Source: Nematostella vectensis | Lineage: Eukaryota > Cnidaria > Anthozoa > Actiniaria > Edwardsiidae | Direction: 5' to 3' | Assembly: GCF_932526225.1 (NCBI RefSeq) | Contig: NC_064045.1 | Location: 2,144,501-2,204,500 of the forward strand | DNA: 60,000 bases | Shown here: piece by piece, positions 12,901-23,689 of the stretch | Numbering within the stretch: position 1 is the stretch's first letter | Layout: every line of letters starts with the position of its first letter | The notes under the pieces: generated by a model | What the model was told of the DNA's origin: nothing | Databases searched by the model: none | What the model saw: only the letters and a program-made list of their open reading frames with translations | Translations under genes and position numbers: made by a program

Positions 12901-14894
12901 AGAGCAAGGTTTGACTATACACTCTTCCATTATTTCTATTTTTACCAATTTATTGGAATTAATGGAGCACTTACCAATTGTTTGGGTGTTGTTCTGTGAC
13001 CTTGCCTCCTGGTCTGTCAAAGGATTTTTAAGGGAAGTCCCTTCCTTCTCCTTCTTTTTACTTCTCTTCTTTTTCTCTTTCTCATCTCTTTCACTCTCAG
13101 TATCAACTTCCTCTACACTTTGCGTCAATTTGGTTCTACTTCTAAGGCCTGGCCGTCTAGGAGGGGGGTCAAAGTCCTCGCTTCCTGATGACTTTATGGT
13201 AGAATCTTGGTCACCCTCCCTTTTTCTTCTTCTTTTCACTGACTTTTCCTTTTTTTCAACAATTTGACAGCTATTTGGGCTGCTCAGATTTGAGCTGTCT
13301 GAGATATTGACTGGTTCCTTAGCATCTAATGACTCATTTTGTTTCTTTACATTCTTATTTTTGATTTTAGTTTTCTTAGATGATTCATTTGGGTTTGTAG
13401 TATTGTACCCCCTGCTTCCACCATTGTCATCCACACCTTCATCAGAGCATTTCTCAGTATTGTCTGCTTTCCTAGATGTCCCTCTTCTACCTTTGCTATT
13501 TATGCTACTATTTGCATCAGCAGATTTGTACTTCTTATTACCTCCAATAATTTCTCCAGTGAAAATATCATCATCTTCAATTTCAAAGTTTGTTCTCTTC
13601 TTAGAGTAACAGATATTCAGCTTAAATTTCTTTTCAGCAGGCTTTGCAGTTACATTTTTAGTGACTTCTTTGTCAGATGTAGGGCTTCTACTTTTTTGCA
13701 TCATCAATTTAAATGCATTAGGCCCTTTCATAGATGATTTTTCTGTTGTATTTGAAACTCCCGTATCATCTTCTAGATCAGCACTATCCACACATTTAGC
13801 AGTTGATGGTGATTCTATTATTGATACTTCAACCTTTTTTATATCTTTCTTGTCAACATTCTCATCAGTTTGTAATTGATGGGCAACTTCAGCTTGTGAT
13901 CTTTGTGATTCTTGCCGAGATGTTGGTTTACTCATCAACACAGTAAAAACATTGTTTTTACTTCGCCCATCTTGAGCTGCTTTATAATTTCTACTTGTGT
14001 TATCATCCTTAGTTATGGATTCATCAGCATTTTTAATTTTACCCACTTTTCCCTTCTTCTTTGCCTTGGTATTCTTGTTATCTTTATTAAAATTTTTCTC
14101 ATCATTATCCTCCAACTCTAAAGTGGGCAAGGAATCCTCTTCAAAATCAGAGTCTGGGGTGGTGGTAGTATTTTGTTTGGACTTGTTGGCAACCCTCCAT
14201 GTTAAAGACCACTTTTGTTTAGTTTTTTTAATGGATTTCTCTTCACTTTTATTCCCACTACCCTGCAATCTAGTCATCCCATCAAGTTTTTCCTCAAGAA
14301 CTGCATCATCTTGGGCAGTATCTCTTTCGCTAGGAGCATCTTTACTGTCTTTACTCTCTTGGGATGGGCTTTCTCTGATAGGGGAGCTGTCACTCTCGGG
14401 TGACCGGCTCTGGAAAAAGCTTTTGATGCTTTTACTTTGATTTGAGGGCCTGTCAGGAGACACCTAGAATAATGACAGAATTTTGAGCCACTTTTAAAGA
14501 TTGCATTCTAGAATTTTAGCCAACAAGAAGGGGAGAGATGCTGAAAGTGAATTTGTGATATAACAATCATATTTGTGTATGATTCACGATGAAGAATGTG
14601 TGAAATTATAATTGGACTGAAAAAGTGAATTATAATTCAAGCCAAAGCTAACAGAGGTTGTACATTTCTACAAAGTACTTTTCCGTCGATGTAAAACCAC
14701 AGAAGATGCCCGTGATATAACTTCGCACAGAAATACGTCAAACAACATTACACTTTGCAGTACACAGCATTCATACGATCGATCAAGGCGGCATAAAAGG
14801 TAAAATCAAGTGAGGAATGAAAATAATAATAAATTGTTAACTTTATCACCTTTGCCTCGTCAATTTCCTTGGCCATCGAAGCAGCGCCCAACAT
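3963..14894 (-). CDS. ATAD5: ATAD5/Elg1 PCNA-unloading AAA+ ATPase
   Basis: Large subunit of the RFC-like complex that removes PCNA from replicated DNA in the nucleus. Fifteen coding exons, phases all consistent, 1741 aa (human about 1844): 14894-14850, 14463-12975, 12669-12307, 11984-11902, 11536-10722, 10061-9854, 9768-9388, 8769-8676, 8255-7969, 7792-7565, 7144-6887, 6181-5848, 5348-4949, 4621-4463, 4044-3963. The long charged, Ser-rich N-terminus carries a PIP-like motif SKSIKSFF (25-32). Exon 3 has the family motif KLAPIFLQRPKP. Walker A is GPRGAGKT (about 981-988) and Walker B LILFEEVDVIF spans exons 7-8. Later blocks include LQFWLLSGGG, the EYLPTLRAIC region, and a terminal FLHYLNSNS block matching the family C-terminus. 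The frame opening with GTG at 14463 is an exon edge; the ATG lies at 14894 in exon 1 (MLGAASMAKEIDEAK). Intron 4 uses a GC donor. Exons 8, 10 and 14 have duplicated donor regions. Confidence 0.93.
6307..6448. mobile_element. Short MITE in ATAD5 intron 11
   Basis: About 142 bp bounded by inverted repeats: CAGTAGCGGATCTAG at the left and the complement of CAGGGGCGGATCTAG at the right. No clear target duplication was found, so the superfamily is left open. Confidence 0.5.
7180..7566 (-). repeat. Donor-like minisatellite in ATAD5 intron 10
   Basis: On the minus strand, 36-bp units each contain two donor-like sites, CAG|GTATAC and CAG|GTAACC. Three clean copies lie at about 7446-7566, directly after exon 10, and degenerate copies continue to about 7180. 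The first site is the predicted donor of exon 10. Confidence 0.85.
8587..8695 (-). repeat. 41-bp triplication of ATAD5 exon 8 donor
   Basis: Three near-identical copies, starting about 8587, 8628 and 8669, each contain the last bases of exon 8 (ACTAGTAATG) plus the donor GTGAGAGTT on the minus strand. The copy nearest the exon is the predicted functional one. Confidence 0.9.
10437..10583. repeat. 36-bp tandem repeat in ATAD5 intron 5
   Basis: About four copies of a unit containing CATAGAAGTAGGCTCTATCA, well inside the intron and not at a splice site. Confidence 0.85.
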
Positions 14895-15066
14895 TTTCGC
14901 CGACATCAAGCGCGTACAAGCCGCAAAACCTCAGAAAACCCTTCAATCAGCAAATAGGAGTCCTCTTTCACATGATCGACGTAGCGTGTGCTTCATCTAT
15001 AAATTCTTGGAGGATAATTTGAGTGGAAGATGCCAAAAGTTTTGAGCTTTGGTTGGTTTCAATTTT

Positions 15067-15079
15067 TTTGCGCGCCAAA
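15067..15079. promoter_or_regulatory. E2F-type element upstream of ATAD5
   Basis: TTTGCGCGCCAAA, a near-palindromic E2F/DP consensus, lies about 170 bp upstream of the ATAD5 ATG. E2F control is expected for S-phase genes; function here is inferred from motif and position only. Confidence 0.55.
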
Positions 15080-15171
15080 TTCAAGTGTCGAGCCCGCGAT
15101 GTTTGGCCTGTGTAAGCACAGGTAGGTACTTCATATTTGGTCTATTATATTGTACCATATATATTTCTATA

Positions 15172-15354
15172 TTTAGTATAAATCTACTCACATACTATCA
15201 CGAATCCTGCTATTTGATTGGCTCCCGTACTCGCTATCTTTTGAGCGATAGATAGCGAGTAGCGAAAAAACCGGCGTTTTTCACAAAAACAACATGAATT
15301 ATTATTAAAATTGTCAGCTATTCGAAGATAGTATTTGGGTGGATTTATACTAAA
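15172..15354. mobile_element. Foldback or MITE element upstream of ATAD5
   Basis: Inverted termini TTTAGTATAAATC / GATTTATACTAAA enclose about 183 bp with a second internal palindrome (ACTCGCTATC...GATAGCGAGT). A further inverted pair, TTTTCTATGAGTCAA / TTGACTCATAGAAAA, follows at 15378-15430. No coding capacity. Target duplication uncertain. Confidence 0.5.
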
Positions 15355-15439
15355 ACAATCAGACTAATCGTTCTCGTTTTCTATGAGTCAAATACGCGCC
15401 TCGTTTATTATCTATTGACTCATAGAAAACTCGAACTCG

Positions 15440-15797
15440 TAGTATAATTGTTAAATATGGTCTATTATATTTTACCGACTTATGGTCATATGGTCTATTA
15501 TATTGTACCGACATATGGTATATTATATTATACTGACATTAATATAATTGTATCGACATTATACAGCGTTATATGCATTAAACACCCTTGCAAAGCTTAT
15601 AAAACCTTATACAGCTTACCGCAATCTTAATTACCCAGAAATGAACCCCTATAAGAAAAGACACACACTCGATTTTTGTTTGGCACAGAGAGAGGTTTAT
15701 TTCCAGAGAACCGGTAGAACAATAAAATTACCACCGAAAAGAAATACGACCTCTCTGCCCACCACTATCTAAGGGTGGGAGGAAGAAAAATTATAAA
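15440..15797. other. Repetitive spacer with GGTCTATTATAT units
   Basis: 15450-15545 holds a few imperfect copies of TATGGTCTATTATATTGTAC. The remainder up to the DIRS-like element shows no gene and may include its terminal repeat. Confidence 0.45.
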
Positions 15798-16690
15798 TTA
15801 TGACACAATCATACCACGCGCCATTGCGGAGGCTGAACGAAGCTTCGCTGGCTTCTCAAATTCTAAATACGATTTGTATGCATCTGAGCGCCAGTCTCCG
15901 AACACTTGAATAATCTCCGCAGGAATACCTAACGCAAATGAATGATTAGCGCCCCCACGGCGAAAAGAGTGGCCTCGAAAGAGATGGGCCTGCGGGACGC
16001 CCCTAGATGAGCCTGCCCGTCTGGAGTGACATAGAGAAAGGCAGGCGAAGACGAGCTAGCGGGGAGCTCAGTGATGTAAGTAGAATACGTCCGGGACACA
16101 AAAAACGACACGCCGTGGGGACTAAAGGCAAGACAACTTGGCTTCCAGCTTGACGACTACTTAAAACGAACGTCCAAACCCTTAGCCACAGCGAAAATAT
16201 CCCCCCGACATAAATGCTTACGCGCCGAGAATTGCCGCGCTGAAAACGGCACAATATTAGAAATGCAAAAAGAATGCGAACAAAAATGCGCAAGAAAAGG
16301 CCAATTCGTCGGCATCTCGATCAAAACCCTGCACTAGGATGCGTAAAATATCTAAAGTAACTGTTGGCGCGCGCAGCGGTACGTGCGTTGATGATGAGCG
16401 CTCGATGCCCGTAAAGTAATTCTAAAGGCGAAAGCGTGCGTGAACGGAAATTAGTAACCTAGAGCGATGTGCAAAAACTTAACGCCGCTAACATAATTAC
16501 GTACCGATCCCGGCGTCAGGGACCTACTAAGGAATTGAGTGAATAAACAAATACTATCTAGACTGGCTGGTACACTAGGTAAACTAAAGTATGAACAAAA
16601 CGAAATGTATGTCCGCCATTGCGACATATGATTTCTATGAGTTCCCACTGCGAAGGCCGCCTTCCGAGTATCTGAAATAAGAGAACTACG
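15798..16690 (-). pseudogene. DIRS-like tyrosine recombinase, broken
   Basis: The N-terminal SAM-like part reads HMSQWRTYISFCSYFSLP and then FTQFLSRSL, ending at an in-frame stop near 16458. The C-terminal catalytic part, in another frame, contains HSFRRGGANHSF (the H-x-x-R motif) and GDWRSDAYKSYLEF, whose tyrosines include the likely nucleophile. It ends at TAA 15800-15798. Stops and a frameshift near 15990-16010 make it non-functional as read. Confidence 0.8.
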
Positions 16691-16715
16691 TCATTCCACA
16701 AGCTCGAAGAAAGAA

Positions 16716-18515
16716 TCAGGCACACAAGTCAAGCCCCGCGGTCTCTTGCAGAAAGTCTGGGGACTCCCGCAAGCCGAGGTAGCGCAAGAGCTGACGACAA
16801 AAGGCAAATGCGGTATGTGCTTGATCCGGTGGAGATACACCCATAAAGTCGTCCAGATAGTTCACAACATTGTAACCCGTCGCAAGACAGAGATAAGAAA
16901 CCGCCGAAGTCACACGTTGGCAAGCCATCGCCGCCGAACGAAGACCCATTGGAAGCACCACGTCTAAATAATACTGATCCCGCCAACAATAGCCAAGCAA
17001 GGGATAATCGAAATGATCCACCGGGAATTGTCGATAAGCCCTCTTTAAGTCAAGCTTGTAAAGTAAACACCCGCGTCCGTGATATGCGACCAACTCAGAT
17101 ATAGTATCAACAGAAGGAAATGATAATGAAAACGGGGATCCCAGATATTCTTGCGAGGAAATACCATCGTTCACCGAAGTTCCGAGAGGCCAACTCAGAT
17201 CAAGAATGACGCGACGATCGGCAGGGCCCTTAGGGACCGAGTTCAGCGGGGAAACTGCAAAACCACTATGAAACGAAGGCGTAGAGAACGGGCCGATAGC
17301 TAAATCAACAAAATCCTGCACTGTAAATAAACAGTCTGATGCATCACTAACATCAGAAACATACTTTGTCACATCCGAACACTCGGCAGACTGAACATTA
17401 AATAAACAGTCTGATACATCGCTAACATCAGAAACACACTTTGTCACATCCGAACACTCGGCAGACTGCACATTAAATAAACAGTCTGATGCATCGCTAA
17501 CATCAGAAACACACTTTGTCACATCCGAACACTCGGCAGACTGCACAGTAAATAAACAGTCTGATGCATCGCTAACATTAGAAACACACTTTGTCACATC
17601 CGAACACTCGGCAGACTTACCACTAAACAAAGGACTTGACGTATCTATACTATTATTCGGAGATGCGAAGTCCGACAAATCGTCCGGAAACGTAAAACCC
17701 GGCAAGTTACTAAGCAATGAAACTGTATCCAACGAACCAACTGAAGCCACGTGCGTCGTCTCGTCCGTTTTATTAAGCGGAGAACTGCCTGCGACTAGTC
17801 TGGTAGTCGGCGCAGAAGGCTGGACCGCGGAACCACCGACATTACCGTTAGCCAAAGCAGCGAGTGGACATTGCGGCGACGTTTCGGGATGGGCTTGTTT
17901 CTCCCGCGTGGTAAGCCAAAATTTGGCGCAAATATGCAAGACACTGCGGCGCGCTGCCGTTCCGGACTCGTTTGATACCATTGTCATATGAGGAGCGGAC
18001 TTGGTGCACTGTCCGCGTTGATAAGGCGAACAGAAATATACCGCGGAGCCTTGGGGACCCCCTTGCCCCGCGGTGGCTGAGTTTCTTGGCCGGTTGAGTA
18101 CTCGCGCTTCGACGTGGTGGAAAGAGTCACCCCACCGGAGTCTTCCGCACTCAATCTCGAAGAGCACGGCCGCATGAAAATCACGAACCGCACTCCACGG
18201 GTGGTAAATAGCCAGGTACATTAACGTTGTATAGTGCTCTATGCGCGCGCGTTTTTCCTGCCCCCCGAGGGACGGTAGCTCTAGAATGGACGAATAACCC
18301 GCCGCAAATTCTGCCATAGAGGGCTCATCATAGTCTACCGCCTTGGAGACGTATGAGAGACTCAGATGACTGTGCGGCCATCGCTCCGATACCACAACAC
18401 GACTAGTAAGCTTCTCCGACTTGCCGGAGCGAAGCTTACCTCGGTGCGAAAGCCGAGCGGGTCGTCGCTCTTCGCCATCCGATTCCGATGAAGACGGTGA
18501 GTCACACGCTCCCAA
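16716..18515 (-). pseudogene. DIRS-like gag plus reverse transcriptase
   Basis: A 599-aa frame. The N-terminal half is gag-like, with charged and Ser-rich sequence and a Cys/His segment (YFCSPYQRGQC, then HICAKFWLTTREK). Four 25-aa repeats follow. The C-terminal part is a reverse transcriptase palm, with LDLKRAYRQFPV and the catalytic YLDDF box, ending shortly after it. The expected RNase H is absent, so the frame is truncated. The true start lies upstream in another frame (about 19078). Confidence 0.8.
17316..17615 (-). repeat. Four 75-bp in-frame repeats in DIRS-like gag
   Basis: Exactly 300 bp, four copies of a 25-aa unit with the core SAECSDVTKCVSDVSDASD. Copies differ at a few positions and all keep the frame. 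Confidence 0.95.
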
Positions 18516-19261
18516 CCGACGAAGCTCACGAGATACTGCTCCTTGAAGATTCGAATCATGACGAAGATCTGCTGTGTACGGACCATCAAATTCCGGATCA
18601 ACCCTCGAAGCAATAACGGGGGGCGTTCCCCGCTCGCGTAGAGCAGCGTTCTACAGCGTCAGGCGCTCTAATTCACGCTGCAGTGCAGGGTTTCTTGTGC
18701 CTGTCGAAGCGTCTGCTGCTCACGCCGAGCAGCTTCGACAGCAGCCCGCAATTCATCCGCTGTTTGCGGCATCTCGAAATTCTCTTCGCGCTGTGAAAGA
18801 GGAGCATGCGGCCGCTCGATCACTACATTTGCTAGCGGCACTTCTTTGTTAAAGGGTCAGTACGCAGCTCTTTCAAGCTGCAATTTGATTGGGCAAATGA
18901 ACAATATCCGCACCTCGACACAAAGAACGAGAAGAATAGAGACAAAAGAACTCCTTTGTAGAGCAAAAATAATAGGAGACAAAGCAGCTGCGTACTTACT
19001 CTCGTTAAAGGATGGTTCTCGGCCCTCATTCAGCGCAGCGTAGTCAACAACCGAGCGATTTCTTAAATTATGACCCATGATCGATCCGTAGAGCAAAAAT
19101 AGAAAGAAAACTAGATTTATGTACGTAGGACACTTTGAAGCTTGCAAACGAAACTAAGCACTAAGCTGTAATGCTATGCTATATATCAAACAGTAAACAG
19201 AAGGATCGAGTTACTAAATCCACGTGGGGTTTTCAAGCTGTGTAATTAAAGATTTTGAGAT

Positions 19262-19592
19262 CTCAAAATTCCCCATACAGCTTACACAACCTTACATACC
19301 CTACACAACCTTATACATCCTACACAACCTTATACAGCCTATACAACTTTATACAGCCTAAACAACGTTTATACAGCTATACAACTTTATACAGCTTACA
19401 CAACCTTATACAGCCTAAACAACCTTATACAGCCTACACAACCTTCTACATCCTAAACAACCTTATACAGCTTACACAACCTTATACAGCCTTCACAATC
19501 TTATACAGCCTACACAACCTTATACAGCCCACACAACCTTGTACAGCCTACACAACCTTATACGGCTTACACAACCTTTATCACCCTGATAT
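19262..19592 (+). repeat. 19-bp minisatellite (ACACAACCTTATACAGCCT)
   Basis: About 17 imperfect copies of a 19-bp unit lie between the DIRS-like and Gypsy remnants. Confidence 0.9.
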
Positions 19593-19649
19593 GTAACAAT
19601 CAACGGGATAATGTAACAACAACCGGATTTGTAACAACAATCAACCAGA

Positions 19650-22631
19650 TATGCCATTTAACACCCCGATTGGGCTCTACGAGTTCAACAGGATGCCTTT
19701 CGGGCTCCAGAACGCGCCCGCGACCTTCCAAAGGATGATGCAATGGATCTTCCGAGAGGACCTGTACCAGAAGCTGATGGTCTACCTGGACGACATAATC
19801 ATCGTGGCACCCACCATTGGCGAGCACCTGAGGCGTCTGGAACTGGTTTTCTCAAAACTAAAGCAGCATGGTCTGAAGGTCGAGCCACAGAAGTGCAAGT
19901 TCTTCTGCAGCGAGGTGGCATACCTTGGCCATGTAGTATCACCGGAGGGTGTGTCCACCGACCCAGAGAAGACGGCGGCAGTGCGAGAGTGGCCGGTTCC
20001 AACAACAGTGCGTGATCTGAGGTCATTCCTTGGGTTCGCATCTTACTATCGCAGATTCGTCCCTAAGTTTGCCCAGATTGCTGGACCCCTACACCAAGTG
20101 GTGGCTGCGATGGGAAGTGGAGGCAGCAAGCGGAGCACCCGGAAGCAGATTAGTGAGAAGTGGACGCCAGAGTGCCAGACAGCATTCGACACCCTAAGGA
20201 CCCTACTGACGGCAGCCCCGGTACTCGCCTACCCAGACTACACCAAACCATTCCTGCTCTAGACTGATGCATCTAACGAGGGACTCGGCGCGGTGTTATC
20301 ACAAGAACAGGATGGGAAGGTTCGAGTCATCGCCTACGCCAGCAGAGAACTACGGGGTGCTGAGCTGAACGCAACATGGAAAACTACCCGTCGCGAAAGC
20401 TTGAACTCCTAGCACTAAAGTGGGCAGTAGCTGAGAAGTTTCGGGAGTACCTGTTAGGGACCAAGTTTGTCGTGTTCACAGACAACAACCCACTCACCTA
20501 TCTGCAGTCAAAAAGCAAACTTAAAGCAGTGGAGCAGAGATGGGCTGCTGAGCTAGCAAGCTTTGGCTTCACCATCAAGTAACGCCCTGGGAGACACAAC
20601 CAAAATGCTACGCCCTGAGTAGGATTCACCGCGATGAGAAAGAAGAGGTAGCAGAGGCAGATGTTTCTACAATCAACGCACAGGGTGCAGCCACAACAGC
20701 TCTACCAAGTGACAAGAGGATTTGCATACAGCGTATACACTTATTTCAAAAAAGGTTGTCAGTGCAAATGGCGAATGGCAAATAGCAGTTCTAAGCGCGA
20801 ACGGTGCTTCTGGGTACTAATCATTCGTAAAATTAAAGGTGTTAAATAAAGTCTAGCAATGTCAGAGACATACATTGATGATCTTTAATGGATAATTGTT
20901 TGATTTATCCAAATTCTTCAGCATTTAGTAGAAATTTAATGAGACCCATGGTTCTTTTCGGTCATAGAACTGCCATTTGCCGTTTCGCACTGACAACGTT
21001 TTTTGAAATAGGTATATGTTCATGGTAAATCTCCGTCAGCACAAGACCAACAGCAGACTGATGAGCAGGCAACATCGTTTCCAGCTGTACCGGTTGAGGA
21101 GATGCAGCGCCTACAGAGAGAAGATGACACACTGCGTCGCCTGTGACATTACCACGGTCTGGAAAGGCCCCCAAAGAAAGGAACTGAGGGAAGAGACTAG
21201 AGCAGCACAGCGCCTACTTCGTGAGTGGACTAGAATTAAAGAGAAAGGTGGATTACTATATCGGCAGATTCAGGATGGTAGAGACGGACCTTTTATCCAG
21301 TGTCTCATCCTTCCCAAGACCCTCAAGGGCCCAGTACTCAAGGCAGCGCACAATGATTGTGGTCATCATGGACAGGAGAGGACAGAGAAGCTGATAAGAG
21401 CACGGTGTTGGTGGCCCCAGGTTAAAGCTGATGTGAAGCAATGGTTGGCGGACTGTTAGCGATGCTCAGTGGCAAAGGGCCCACATACACTGGTCAGAAC
21501 CCCCCTTGGAGGTATCATTGCTACAAGGCCTCTAGAGGTACTATGGACTTCACAGTGCTTGAGCCAGCCCACGATGGTCGCGAGAATGTGTTGGTGTTGA
21601 CTGATGTGTTTACCAAATTCACTGTAGCCATACCCACACGTGATTAAAAAGCAACAACTGTGGTAAAGGTAATGATAAGGGAGTGGTTCCTGGTGTATGG
21701 AGTCCCTCAAAGAATCCATTCCGACCAAGGGCGGTGCTTCGAGGCGGAGGTCGTGCAGGAGTTGTGCCAGCTGTATGGCATCAAGAAATCAAGAACTACT
21801 CCATACCATCCACAAGGAAATGGTCAATGCGAGAGGTTCAACCGAAGTCTCCATGATCTGCTACGCACACTCCCCGCAGACAAGAAGCGAAGGTGGCCAG
21901 AGCACCTCAAGGAGATTTGCTATGGCTACAATGCGACACCTCACAGCACTATCGGGTACTCCCCATTTTACCTGATGTTTAGGAGGGATGCTCACCTTCC
22001 CATTGACACTCTGATTCCAGACAATGTAACCCCTGAGAATGGACAGCAGTGGATTACTGAACACCAGAAGCGACAACGTGAGGCTCACACCAACGCTGGT
22101 GAACGCCTCAAGGAAGCTGCAGAGACCAGGAACTCTAGGTATCATCAAGGCAGACACCTAGCTGAACCAATTCCAGTTGGGGAACGAGTGCTCAAGAGGA
22201 ACAGGGGAGTACGTGGCAGAAACAAAATACAAGACCGCTGGGAGAGCGACATTTACAAGGTGTGTGAGCGGAGGGACAACACTTACGTTATCAAGCGGGC
22301 AGATGGCCATGGTGATGAGGTGGTGAGCCGCGCTGAACTTCAGGTTTGCCCAAGATCAATGGCACCATAACAACGTCAGAGACGCTCCCCGGCCCCTGCA
22401 GCCCATCTATCTGACAGTGACTCGGAAGAGGATGATGTCAATCTCAACCTGCAGCTTCATCCAGCACCAGTTAACCCAGCAAAGAGCACAGACCCTGACA
22501 GCGAGGAGGAACAGATGCCACTGCGACGGTCCACCAGGGTAACAGGAGGTTTTAACCCAAACCCACATCGCTATCCTAGATCTGCACTTCAATAGTACTC
22601 CGAGGACGGAGCACAGAAAAGCAGGGGTGGA
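19650..22631 (+). mobile_element. Degenerate Ty3/Gypsy element, 5'-truncated
   Basis: Pol remnant on the plus strand. A reverse transcriptase starting mid-domain (MPFGLQNAPATFQR, catalytic YLDDI) runs to a TAG at 20260-20262. RNase H follows in shifted frames ([19 protein letters not shown]) to about 20600. The integrase zinc-binding part is at 21016-21459 and the catalytic core at 21660-22370 (HSDQGRCFE, PYHPQGNGQCERFNR). Gag, protease and the N-terminal reverse transcriptase are missing; several stops and shifts show it is dead. A 279-bp MITE has inserted between RNase H and integrase. A purine-rich tract (about 22616-22631) precedes a possible LTR. Confidence 0.88.
20736..21014. mobile_element. 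MITE with TA target duplication, nested in Gypsy remnant
   Basis: Long inverted termini of about 60 bp, with cores TATTTCAAAAAAGGTTGTC at the left and the complement of TATTTCAAAAAACGTTGTC at the right. Flanked by TA on both sides, as for Tc1/mariner-type elements. No internal coding sequence. Confidence 0.8.
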
Positions 22632-23270
22632 TGTGACCCCATGAAAGAACAATCAAAGTACAAAATGAACATTGATTTAATGTACATGTTTCAAATTCCT
22701 TTAGATTAGTATCAATAGCTTGATAGTGCTAATTGAATTAAGTTAGGATCCTTTACCATTTCCCAGGAAGATTAGTTTCTAAATTTAACAGGACAATGGA
22801 CGCCGAGTTATTTGAACGGTAGTAAATGTTAAGCGTCCCTAGAAAAAAGCGCGTCCCCAAGCGAGTTTAAAAGCGGCTGTTTTTACAGTATCTGTTAGTT
22901 TTTAGTTTAGTACCGTTGAGCAAAGGAGACGTATTGCTTGCGAGGCGTGATGCGGGAACGAGACATGCAGTTGCTCAGGGAAGACATCAGCAGAGATAGG
23001 CTACATGCTTAGAGCGCTGTCCGTACGGGCCTGTCATGCCAGTTGTGTTCAGTTTGATTTACCGGTTGTAAGTACTTTGTTTACAAAAGTAGCTTTGGCT
23101 TAGGATAGCTTTTCTCGGGATTGGACTATGTTTGTTATCACTTAAAATTTATTATTTAATTTGTTAATAAATCCTTATAAGTCCATGCCTTGCATCACGT
23201 ATTCGTTCTCACGTTGCCTTTCGCTCGATCGTTTTCGTTTCATTCCTTTTATTTTTGCCTACTTTTTGGC
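22632..23270 (+). repeat. Possible Gypsy LTR
   Basis: Begins TGTGACCCC right after a purine tract, contains a TATA-like TTTAAAAG near 22866 and an AATAAA near 23164. It is followed at 23271 by TGGTATCAGAACC, close to the initiator-Met tRNA primer-binding consensus. The right end lacks the usual CA, so the boundary is uncertain. Confidence 0.45.
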
Positions 23271-23689
23271 TGGTATCAGAACCTGATAGTTTTGCCTTCA
23301 GTATTGCATTTGTTTCTACATTTTTCTTAACCGCACGGTTTAATGTCAAGTTCCGACGGTTACAGTATCATTCTATCACGCTTACAACTCAAAAGTATCA
23401 TGAGTATCAAAGTCTGAAACCCCATCCCACTTCACTCATGGGGAATGATTTCAGGCTGACACTTAGGACAATTACAGAGGAGACTACTTTGCTACGGGCA
23501 TATGTTCCTGGACTACAATACGTGCCATCTTCGGATGGGATACTAACTTAAAAGCTTTATCTTGGTCACGGTAGCAGGTACATGCAAAGGGGATGCACAG
23601 GCTCCTCCCCCTGGCCGCCAGCAAACCCTGGGTACGCGCCTGGATAAATAGACAAAGTAGTTTTGCATATGTTTGCTGTCCTTGCTGGG
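23271..23689. other. Spacer after possible LTR
   Basis: No gene recognised. It starts with the possible primer-binding site and may hold the 5' leader of a further element. 23600-23641 ends in GGGTACGCGCCTG, a motif shared with the start of the window. Confidence 0.4.

Larger units (their letters stand above)
15798..19078 (-). mobile_element. DIRS-like tyrosine-recombinase retrotransposon, degenerate
   Basis: A retroelement of the DIRS type, which integrates with a tyrosine recombinase and has no DDE integrase. In transcription order on the minus strand it has a gag start (MGHNLRNRSV at 19078), a coiled-coil-like segment near 18850-18680, a fused gag/reverse-transcriptase frame (18515-16716), then the recombinase (about 16690-15798). 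Several frameshifts and stops, plus apparent loss of the RNase H segment, mark it as inactive. A candidate donor GTAAGT at 18994-18999 suggests the gag leader was spliced. Element ends were not defined; flanks to about 15655 and 19150 may belong to it. Confidence 0.85.

Noticed and set aside
12911-14440. Several hydrophobic plus-strand frames over ATAD5 exon 2
   Set aside because: Antisense of a Lys/Glu/Ser-rich exon gives Leu/Phe/Ser-rich frames; no start context or conservation signal.
14464-14470. GTG at 14463 as ATAD5 start
   Set aside because: It is preceded by an acceptor TTCTAG and continues in phase from an upstream ATG exon at 14894.
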